Of a stretch of 64,000 bases of DNA, positions 47,401 to 59,400 are shown piece by piece. This DNA is from Ascidia mentula (taxonomy: Eukaryota > Chordata > Ascidiacea > Phlebobranchia > Ascidiidae). Numbering within the stretch: position 1 is the first letter of the stretch; the number at the start of each line of letters is the position of its first letter. The DNA lies in the NCBI GenBank assembly GCA_947561715.1, contig OX387201.1, positions 9,934,001 through 9,998,000 of the forward strand, in the 5' to 3' direction. Position numbers and translations under genes: made by a program. The notes under the pieces were generated by a model that saw nothing but the letters and a program-made list of their open reading frames with translations, had not been told where the DNA came from and did no database searches.

Positions 47401-50400
47401 AACTGCAAATGTAGCGGCCGCCACTTTCTGTGCACGCTTTCTCCTAAAATACACAAAGGCGGACTTTCCCCCGTGCGTCCTCAAAACCAGGGGCTGACCA
47501 GCGGCGAACAGTGATCATGAATAAAGGACGAACCCCACTTCCGCCGATTGTGTGCGCTTGAGGTCCTGTCACGCAATAGTAAAGCAGGTTTTCAAAAAAC
47601 TCCCAGCGATCTTCCAAGATGAGTAACAAAAAAACACTTCTGCTTTAATTGTGCCGCCAGGGTGTAAGTCGCTATTATCTTATTGTACTGTCTCCACGAC
47701 CCTTAGTCACTGCCACGAGGCGGAAACGACAGTAAACGATATTGGTTAAAATGCAAATTTTTAACACCGTGTTGAAACCAAAGTCATGCACTGCAGGCTA
47801 GGAGGAATATGGTTACTCAGACCGGATCGCTTATTGTCTGTCACGCCCCTCGTCTTGGCGCAAGGATGTTAAAGAACGCAAAAGGGCGAAGCGACAGACC
47901 ATCCGGCGTCGTCAATGATACTGGCGTCCATCCACGCTATGTACGTCAACGCAAGGCAACTCACAGCCAGACTTTACTCTGAAGGAGGCAAAGTACAGAT
48001 ACGGCAAAAACTAGCACATATTGATCAGTCCGTTTTGTCACAGTCGTTAACACAGCGCCCGGCGTGGCAGCCGATAACGACCGAGAAATGAATTCGAGCG
48101 GGTCACATTGCGTTCAAACGCAATCGAACTGGGCGTTTAATCGTTACACTATTACCACAGTTTTGGGGTTTTCGGCCTCTGCTTATAGTTCAATACAAGC
48201 AGATTCGACATTTACATTAAAAATGATTTAACAAAGGTTCGTGGGTTGACCTACCTAATAGTCTCTAATCAAGCTCTATGCGCACACCGAGAAGGTCACG
48301 TAAACTTCCCTTTTAGGTGCGGTCAGGTGAAATCCCACGCTACAGTTTTTATTATTACCATAACGAATTTCCTGGGTTCAACGCAGTACACCTCAACCGA
48401 TACCAACAAACAAAAACCGTTCGACGTGTGGGCGGACACGTCACGTGATTGCCCGCCGGAAGTGATGTTGGCGGAGGGCGTGACGTCATCGGACTTGCCC
48501 AACACACCAACACGAACCTGACACGTTACGCAACCGTAGCTGGCTCATCGCGCCAACAGGTTCCCGTGACCAATCCAGGGTAACGCTTAGACCTGACATA
48601 GGATTGCAATTAGTCCGAAACCATCCGGGCCACAGGTCGAATAAAATTGACCACACACGCGCCCAGGTATGATTAATACCGGGGTTATTCGCAGGAAAAT
48701 CGCTGCCATTAACGTTAACGGGTTTGCTGGTGCTACTAACAACATACTGCGCAAATCGACACATCGATGCGCTTTATTTACATACGCGTGCACATTGCAC
48801 GCAAACAGTATATGTTACCCATAAATAGTCTGACTGTCCTTTCGCTTTGATATTTACCGTCAGGGCATTTCAGCCCACAGAGAGGTTACAAAAGTGTCAC
48901 AAGTCTCCTACCTTTGCGGTCAATGCCATCGAAAATCTGGTTAGGTGGTGACTTCGGCGACATGACGCCGTTTGAACTTGGCACGAACGCATAGGGTCCA
49001 CCATACGCGTTCAAGTTGCCTAAGTTAGACATACCAAGGCCCGAGCGCATAAGCGGCGGAAGGCCGGGAGAGTTTTGCATGTTGGAAATGCTCATGGCGA
49101 TGTCGGGCATCGAATCTTGGTTCTTCATGATCTTGTCCAAGTAAGAGCGCTGAGGTGGGGACATGAGCGAGAGGCCGCTTATGCCCTCCATGCGATGCCG
49201 GCTCAGATCTAAACTCATTCTTTCAAGCGACGGGCACCGACTTCGATTTACCTATTTTCTGGATTGTCAGTGGTTTTACGCAGATTCCTTACCAAGCCAA
49301 AATAGTCGCTACAATATTTTAAAGCACAGATCCTGCGACGTAGAAAATTTGACATTACGATACAACAAATTCTAACACAGGGTGTAATGCAAAAACAAAC
49401 AATTCTTTTAACTTTTCTGGAAATTATTCTACCGTTATATACTGCTTTAGCTTCTGTCCTCCATTGTCATTAAATGTGAACTAACTGTTCAGCCTCCAAC
49501 GCATATTAATCAGCACTTGCTCGACTGACCACAAGCGCGGCCAGTTGCACTGTCCCGCGTGCGGCTCTGCGCTAATTGTTTGTCATTAACCGAGGGCGCG
49601 CGCGCGCGTCACCGCGGAGTGAGAAAGAAGTCGTGACTGCGACGTTTTGTTTAATTCTTGTAGGCGAACGAACGCGGCCAGCACGGCCCCTCACCAACGA
49701 CTCACGTATGGGCTTCCTGAGCTGAATTACTAACTAACCAACTAACACGGGGACACTTGACTCCACGGCCTGGTGAGCATCTGCATCTGCTCTGGTTGCG
49801 AACATATTGACAACAAGGCAACAATGCATTTTTTTACGCCATCACCACAAAGCGATGACTAGTTCAGCAATCCCCGGTCCAGCTTGTGCGGTCGTCCCTA
49901 ATCTTCGCTACAGCCCGTTTTGTCCACCCATAGTCTGCGGGTTCAATGGTAACACTCCTTCATGCCGCAAATGCAGGAAAATAATCGCAAGCCACCTGAG
50001 GTTTGCAATCCGCGCTGTGTCCGAATTTGTTGGTCTTGCGGTTAAGATGGAGGCGCTTAAAAAATACGACCCAAAACAACGAGCGGGTGAGCATACTGCC
50101 AGAAGCCGAGCGGAAGCCGTTTGTCACCTCGCCCTACACGCTTGCGACCTCGCGTTCCTATCATGCACCATGCAACGCGAATGATGTTTCCACCAACACT
50201 AACACTGAACGTCGTGGTACTTTCCAAAGTCGAGGTACCTGGAACAGGCGCGCAATAATTACCATTTGTTCCATCACATCAATCAAAACCTAAAATATGG
50301 CCTGAGAAAGCGGAACATTCCCGTTGGATCTCTTAGGTAGGTTTTCGCATAGCATTTCACGACGTCAATGGCATGCATTTCACGATTTGCAAACCCTGAA

Positions 50401-53400
50401 TTCGGCGAGGAAAGGCGCCATCATAATTTATGCGTCCCTTTCCCGAGCACTAGAGGTCAATTACCAAGCGCACAATAGGGCGGCATTGGCGTGTCCCTGG
50501 CCACTCTTCATACAATCGTGCGCACAATAGCTGATAGCGCCTCTTAGGCGAAATAAACGGGTAATTAATGAGCACCTTTGGTATACACAATGCGCCGGGC
50601 GCAAGGTTCCCTGCGCTTGGGGCAAAATTTTGAACCCTAACGATCGGGCGGTTAACTTTACGACTTGACATTAAACGAATACGGTAATAGAATGGTTTTT
50701 GTTTTACAAAATGATCTCGACGACATGTGGAAAGTGCTGGTCAAGTGCATGGTCGACACACTAGCGACGTCTAGTGGGCACACCATACGTTGTCCGCATA
50801 TTCTTTATCTTTTTTAAATCTGGTTTTGAAACCAATAAAAACGCCAATATAAACTAAATGTCTAAACGAGCAATAGCGAAGCACACGAAGAAAATCGTAT
50901 GGAATTGTCTGTTTCTTACGGACAGTGGTAGGATGCCTGCACACTACATATGCAACGAAGGGGCGGCATCAACGTGAAAGATGACGCCTCGCTTCCTGGT
51001 CGGAAACGAAATAGGGCTGAGCAGTTCATCGCAACGCACGCACGAAGACGGAGAAAAACGACCTCTATGTTGTGAGTGGTGAGTCATGTTTCAAGGGAGC
51101 TACCCCACTGGACAGTTGCTTCAAACCAACTACGAGAGCACATAATTGCCACGCCACGACACACTAAATACAGCTGTTTATTCATATGCTATGAATTGTC
51201 CTGTAACAAACATTCATACTGCCGACCTATCTAATCGTCGGCATTGTTACCATAAAATGCTCGATGATTGTCTTAAGCTCAGACAACATGGTGCGTCGCT
51301 CAAAGTTTCCGAAATCGTTTCCTATGCTGTCAGCAACGAACAATATCTATCTGGCTGTGTTCTAACTAATGAGCCAGTGGTTGATCCGGTATGACAAGCT
51401 GTCCGAAACGCTGCTTTGTCGATCCATGGCGAACAGTTAAAAATGAGGTTAAGACTTAACCGCAACAAATGTGCGGTTCATAAGCTTACAATACACGAGA
51501 CACGCGTTGAATGGCCTCGATTGTTGATTGAAGAGACCGAAGCGATGAATTCCGAATTATGCGCATGGCATGAGGCCGCAATACACAATTACCAATGGTC
51601 TTCAATCGAGGTCAACGCATACTGAAATAACAACACACCTGACCACCACTCGACCTCAGTAAGCGCTTTTAAGTTCAAAAGTGCGCTTCTGTTTATATGC
51701 TCTTCTAATTAAGCCAGTAATAGCGGATGAGCAGTAACATCTGCACATATACTCTGTTTTTCTCTACTATCGACGGCAGCACAGGGAAAAATGAGGGGCG
51801 AAAACATCCTAGCAGCAGGTTCCGCACAGGCAACAGATATAGAGCACTCGACAACGACGCATGACGGAACACTGCGCAACTTCCATCCGCCGCGAGACAG
51901 GAAGGCTAAAAACTCCCCAAAACAAGGTCGAGCTCCGGGAAAACAACAAAACCGACGACTGTGGGCTTTACAGGCCCAATAAACAACCGCGGTATGTTAT
52001 TTTACCGTGAGTCATCAAGACCCTGCGACGTTCAATTTCCGCCAATTAGCTTACTGTATAGAAACCAATACATATTGCATAGCGTCGACTCGCCCAGAGC
52101 GACAAAACGAGATGAGAGGAGTTGGATTTCAGGCGTGGGAGCGATCACATCCGTTGCCAAAGAAACGCTCGTGCTCGCTAAGCCTTTACGGTCTGGCCTT
52201 TTAGGTTGCTCCCACATGCTTCCTTTTCACTCTAAATTGGTGACTTAAAGCAAAAATGGCCATCACTTTGTTAAACGAGTGAACTGTTTACATCTGTGTT
52301 TTGATTTGCAGAGAGAACGACAAAAATATGATGTAACATTAAATTATTAGGGACTTAAATTAGCTTCACGGCGACTGCAAAGTTACCATACGCAAAAATG
52401 AAACGAGTAAAGTCGAAATAGTGTACTGTCTACAGTTAACATAGCCACCAACAACAGAGGCAGCGACCTCGCCAAAAAAAACCCACTAAACTGCACCAAC
52501 CAACGTACATGCAAAGCGGGGTGATGTCCCATCGCTAGGTAATTGCGAATACACAATTTAACATCCTACGATTGTTACGTATTCGAGGATGGCCCGGGCG
52601 TTTTCACGAACCCGAATGATCCGCGACATCGGTCCGACACGAAGCGTCAACGATGACTGATACCTGTCATGCGTCCCCACAACGTGCCGCTGTCACACAA
52701 TCTGACGAACGTGTGTCAATTGCTCTGCAAAGCGTGGCGCAAGCGTTGCTCTGAGGGTGATGAATACGAGAGCAGTGATTACGTTGACTTTATGGAGCAT
52801 TACAATATATTTTTAAACTTCTGCCCTTACAATGAGTTCAGCGATTCTGACCGTGTCTAAGTTTTCCTGACAGTAACAAGCTGGCAAGCTTTCACCATAA
52901 CCGAAAAAACTTCACACTAACTTGTTGCCCTATTAACCCTTGGGTATACCGCTTTGTAATGAGAAAAACTCCAACTGGGTTCCCTATAAATAGTAACATT
53001 GTGCTATTCCGGCTTTCGAGTTACCATGTTTAAAACACCAGGGTTTTCAAAAAAACGCGACCATATAGCGACACCTTGCGGTAGGGTATTCTGGCGTACC
53101 TCTCTCACCTGGAGCGCCAGTGATACCAAAAAAACACAAAAGGCGTTCATTCTTGACAAAATGCCACAACCATGACTCACATTGCGGTCGTTGTCAACAA
53201 CCAGTGACCTTTGCGCATCGGAACCGATTTACCGCAAGTAAACCTTGACAATATTTCACATTTTTAATGTTTGATTTAAGCTAACATGCCTTTTGAGTTT
53301 CGACAATCCTCTGTTTGTGTTTGCATACGCCATTTTCGCGCGGTGACTCCAGCTACACGGGGCGCATGGAACTTGATGCACGGGCGCGAATTTAACAAAC

Positions 53401-56400
53401 GATGATTAACGTTACGCGGATTTGTTTGCGCATCGCTGTAGTCGACCAATGAAAGAGATCGGTGTAGTAGTAAACATGCAAGCGGTACAGAGTGAACGTT
53501 GTACGTAGACTGCGGCTCATGACGTGATGAAATGTCCACTTCCGCTACGTACTAACAACAAGATTGAATATTTTTGACCACATGAACATTAATTGTGCTT
53601 TACATGAAAGGACGTCAGATTTGGTAACAGTAATTTATTTGACGTTTTCCACGGTTTTTGTGTGGAAGACATTGCTTAGTGAAATTTAGGTGAACTAAAA
53701 CACAATGGGTTCCGAAGAAATCATTTCTGCGCCTATTTTCTTATGTAATTTAGCGATAATTAAACTTTTCATAGATAGATGGAAACATGCCGTTTCTCTT
53801 TTATTTCTGATCCCGTAATGAGATTGAACTACACGCACATATATTTGTCTCTCAAATTATATCATTATTCACACATTATATGCACAGCTTTCGTTTGACC
53901 ACAAATTGCCGTACCTGTTGCACTCCCACATGGCGAAACAAGAAGGAATAACTCGCTGAAAACAATTACCTTGACCGGAAGAACGTCAGTAAGCAAACAG
54001 AGAAGACAAACTTCGTCAGTGACAAACACAAAGCAAGCGTGAGTAATGTAACTTAAATGACTAATGTTGGAAGAGCAAAGCTCTTGAACCAGGGATTCTG
54101 ACATATTTCGCCGACTGGACAGCCAGTGACGTGAGTAGCGCAGATCCAAGTGTGCACGGAACTCTTCCCAACATTCCAGCTCGCCTGATTCACACAGTGG
54201 CGCGGGCGGCAAGTCATGGGCCATCGGAAGAGATGAAAGAAAATGGTGGACAGGCCAAGCAGCAGAGTGTGACGTCACCTCGTTACCGAGTCCGGGGCTT
54301 TATCGCCGTGAAAATGCGGCCGTCGGCGGACGACCGTACAGCGGGAAACCGAAGGGCTAGTGCGCGGGTGACACACTTTTCGAGTGCGTGCGTCGCCTTT
54401 CGTGTTTGCTTTTTGGAAGCAAGTCGCGCGGACCTTGGTGAACCCGACATTTCCACGAGGTTGGCGAGAGGCGGAAGGGCAGCCGCGCACCGTCCAGTTG
54501 GGAATAAGCTCGACCAGGAGACGCACGCCGCAGTACGAACTCGCTTGACCGCCACGCAGCCTGGAACAGAATCCCTGCCGCGCGCCTCGCGAAGCAGGAA
54601 AGCCATTGGATGTCGCACCACCGACACGCAGCTTACGCTTCACTGCCTTGTCTTGGTCTAATTGGGTTCTGAGTAACGCGATTTTGTGAATTGAAGCCGG
54701 GAGTCACGTTTCTGCTCCCCGTCGTCGATGGCACGGAACAACAAAGACGATTGGGACGGAATCGCGCACGAAACGTCCACAACTCATTGGTGGACACAAA
54801 AGAAACCGCCGCGTTCACTAGTCTTGAATGTGCGGCTTAATGGATGAACGTCACGTTAAACAACAAAGATTTCAATTATTTTGAAAACCGCGTCCAATTA
54901 AATCGTATGGCGATATAAACTACATATGGCGACATAAACAATGCACAGAAGAACATCGATCGATGCCTGGTATTACTAAGAAACAATTATGCCCATGAAC
55001 GAAGCACGAGAACTCCAAGAAACAGCGTAATGTTGAAAGGCCACATTTCTTAAAGGCCACGGGCAACCGAGTACCGATTCATAAGAACTGCAAGCAGACA
55101 TGACACAAATGTAGCAACGCTGTTTCCACAAACGGAATTTGCCTTGATTTATGTAAACCGGCGACAGGCAATGATTTTCCTCAATCCGTTTAAACCCGAC
55201 GAAAATGGCCGACGGCCTCGCTCTAGTTGCTGCGGCACCGTTGCGTCGCCGGTTGGGACGTCGTGGACACCGGATTACAACTGGCTGTCGTGACTCAGAC
55301 ACAAGGAACGCATCAGGGATGAACGAACTCCCCCGACCCGTCCGTAAGTGGGGCACGAGCACCTGCCCTACGACGAATATCTGGGTCGCATTTGTGAACT
55401 TACAACGCGGCCTGAGGTTTTTCTCCCGATGTTACGTGGCTCCGGACACGCTCTTAAGCCCGACGAACGGTCGATACTCGGCCATTCGGGAGTGCGGTGA
55501 GATTTCCACGGAAAAGTGGTGGAAGTTTTTGACAAAGACGTTATGAAATACGTAGGCGTACTCAATGGATTTTTATACACGCTCATTACTCTCGTGATTC
55601 TCAATGTATTTCGTACACTGGACAAGACGACAAACTGTACATTTTTCCCCCAGTAAATCGCGAGACAAAAAGATTCGTACAGATTATTTGTTAAATTTTT
55701 CGGCATAAGATCGATATTCTGCTCGAGGTCTGACTCAAAGCTAAGTGTACGATTAACTCCATTAACGTCCATTCAAGCGACGTAAAATCAATGCGCAAAT
55801 CCTTCGTTCCCCAAGGAACAAGCAGTGATATCACATTTTTCCAAAGAACTACGGCAATGCTCGTTATTTGCTTTTTATTGTTGAATGTGAACTTGAAATC
55901 TGATATAAACCAGTAACATCTGCGGCGTAGCAACGTTAATCTCATCAGAACTACTGACATGACATTTATGCCATACCCGTTTTTCGTTGCCTAACTTATT
56001 CAACCGAGTTCAGATACAACAAAACTAGGTAGATTATACTCACTTGAAAGCTGCTCACTGTTATAATTACACGATGTGCATTGAAATGATAAACACGTGG
56101 TAAAATGCACGATAACTACAAAGGCGCAACAATTGCTTAAACGACTTTCCAACCTTCCAAGTCACGGTTTTGAATAGAACTAACCAAATATTTGCTTATA
56201 ATTCCGCTTCGCTTTTAATTAACATAAATATGAATGGACGCTGGTGGCAAACGTAAGTTTAATTTGATTTATTTGCATGCGGCAACTGAAAGTACAGTTT
56301 TCCCTGACTTCAATTGACATTCACGCTTCTGTTTCAGTAGAATCAACAAAATTCACTTTCTCGGGGTCTTGACAATTCCTTATCCTTCTGTACGCGTGCT

Positions 56401-59400
56401 CTTTTCCAAACACTAACTACTGTCCAAAAGAAAAACATCTCCACTAGATTTCCGGCCCTAATTTCGGTTCATTTGCAGTATTCCCCTCACACGCTGTCAT
56501 CAATAATTGATCGCCACTAAAGACTTTCGCATGTGGGCGACACCTTTGAACCGGCAACCGCATGCCACTGCACCTTCACCTTTGCCTGTCACACTCGCCC
56601 AGAAACAAAACGGGCGCCGCGGAACAGATACCCCTCCTCCCGGGGCGAGAACCTGACCACACAGTCGACACTATAACCTGAGTAAAGACCCTCGCGACGA
56701 AAACACATTTTTTCAACAAACATGTGACTAAGCCTACCGCACATACACGAGAGTCGAGAACAAGGGAAGAAGTCATCGGCGTAAACAACGTCACGGCCAC
56801 GCCGAGGCAAGCCCGCGATAGCGAAAAACAAGCAATAATGACGCAACAGAACGGGTGGACAACCACGCGGGGCGCTCTCAAGCCGCCACGAGCACTTGTT
56901 TTCGACAACGCGAACGGCCTCGGGCATCGGTCACTCACCCAGGCGCGACCACGCGCGGGCTCTGAATATTGACCTTGGTCATGTTTCCGTTGCACGAGCG
57001 CACGCGCAAAAAGATAGTGCCGCGGAGGAGCGCGTGGGTGAGGGTCGTTTAAAGCAACGAAAGCGCTCGCGGGCAACGAGATAAGCAGTGCCAGTGGGCA
57101 ACGAGGGGTGGGGCAACGCGGGTCAGTGTGACTCATTGGAGCGATCAATAGGGCACCGCGCGCACTGGACGCTGAAGAAAGAAAGAAAGGGGAAAAACAA
57201 ATTACTGAAAATTATACGCCCATTACCAAGGTGGGTTCCTTTTGCGTGACTAAGGTTGACAGCCCGTTTCGCGGCGAACACAAAGTCGGTTGCGATCCCC
57301 AATGGAATGGGAAAAATTTATTTACAACACAATCGCTGTGTGCGGATTGGAAAAAAACAGAACATAACTCACACCTCAAGTGCTTTCAGGAATCCTAATG
57401 GGCACGAAAAACGTATTTGTCGCTAGGCAGCAAATACGAAACAGGCGTCCCTGTTATTTTATAACAATGCGTTTTCCTGGTGAAGTGAAGTTCAACCTCT
57501 GCACTTGTACAGCTTTGGTAAACCAACATTAGCAATAAATATCCGATCCGGGATCATTGGAAGGGATCTGCGGCGCAGTTCAAACAAAAGCGAGCGCAAC
57601 CTGAAGAGGACCAACGGCCGAGCTCGTAAACAATTCCCTCTGTTTTTCACTGTCGTTTGGCCAGCGTAAGGTCAGTTGCCCTCAAAGCGGATGGGAGCTG
57701 GCCGAGTTGCTCAACATAGTCATTCAATACCAGGTTTATCATGTCAGAGGCCGAGGGGGTGGTATGCGTTCCTATTGTTTGCCTGCGTCCGATGTTTGCC
57801 CGCCGCGAACTGGACAACCGACCAGCTGCGCCCTTTCGTTGGTTCTCGTTCAGCGGCGTGGATTTGAAATCGTGCGTTTTCTGAATCCGTCGAGGCCCAA
57901 CGCTGCGAAGTGGCCACTTCAATAACAGGTTTAATGCCGCAGGGCAAAGAAAAACACCCACTTCACACTACACGGGGGGCGGAGGCAGTGCGAAATGGCA
58001 CGCAGCGAACTTCACGTTGTTTGTTCTGGCCCCGTGTGTGATCAGTGCACTGGTCAGCACATTTTCTAACACCATAACGAGCGCCCTTTTTCAACGGGTT
58101 GACACGTATTATGTGGTCAGTACCGGGCAAAGGAAGGTGCGCAAAGTTTGCAGAGACCCGCCATTCTCTACGAACAAAAAATATTTTTTTTACAACAGTT
58201 CGTTCCATTGAGCACCGCTTGTCTGTTTTACACCCGTTACTCAACATGGTAGGTTCAAGTTCCGTTGTAGTTGCGTAAGTGTAGCACGTTGCACTGGTTA
58301 TGAATAGAGGGGCCTTGGACATAGGAAACCAACTCCATTCATTGCCGTTAGCATCGGACGCCGACTGCGGTTAACGGCCCCAATCATCCACGCTTTTTAG
58401 GCTAGACACTGGTCCTGGGAACTTTCTATCGACAAATAGATTGCCGTCGCTTGTTTTGTGTGTATTGTGTCGTACATTAGGGCCGTGGATGCCTTTAATC
58501 ATTGGTAACTCGATAGCGGCGGCTTTCTCGCCAGCGCGACACCCGGCATACGATTTCACGCATTGAAGTTGTCGTTTCAATAAAGACAAAGAGAACCACG
58601 GATCGTTCCTTGGATTCCATGTCGACGATCGCTCGCGCGATGGAACCGTTGACGCTTTTGTGGCGCTCGTTCGAATTTGAACCGCTCAAGAATAGTTTGG
58701 TAGTGACGTCATACTTCGCCAAAATTCCCATTTGCTCAGGAGCAAGCGTTGCCGTTGAAGAAAGGAAACTGACAGAAGGGGTTGGGGAGGTCAGTCGACC
58801 ACGTTTTCCAGTCGAATCTTGTCATTTGCGACATCGAACGCGACGTTCCCGTGACCGAAGCGAAACGACTGAAGGCTAGTGGGTACAGGAACGAGAAACC
58901 GCAAAATGGCCAGTACATGCAGGCGCCACACTGTCCGCAAATGCTCAGAATTCAGGAAGCCTTGCCCCTGTTTCGCGCTGCCTTGCGCACGCGGTACGTT
59001 ACATTGCCACAAAACTGGTTCGTATAACGGTACAAGTCGCTCCGTCAACCGCCAGCTTTAACACGAGGTTTAACAATCTGCCAACACGCGCTGATCACAC
59101 GAAATAACAAAGGAGGAAATTTCATTCAGCGCATGTGGCAGAACGGAAGTCAGTTCATTTAATGTTTGAAAGCAAGATCACGGACAGTGCTGAAAAGAAA
59201 CCGCCACGATCCAAATTCGGATAGGTCCACATTAATTTTTGCCTATTTTTTGTACTTAAAAGGGAGCGACGTTACACAGGAATTCGGGCGTATCTGGCAA
59301 TGAGGGTTTGGTAATTGAAAATGTAATAAGTAATTTTATTACTAGCAACTGATGCAATTAACAAAAAAATAATCTTTATTAGATGTTTAACACTTTCAAC

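Noticed and set aside
52669-52860. Plus-strand 63-codon frame in NR6A intron 2
   Set aside because: It has no recognised motif, and frames of this length are common in the region.
54131-54661. Long overlapping frames on both strands around 54-57 kb
   Set aside because: High GC lowers stop-codon frequency. The frames overlap on both strands with Arg/Ala-rich, low-information translations and no domain.
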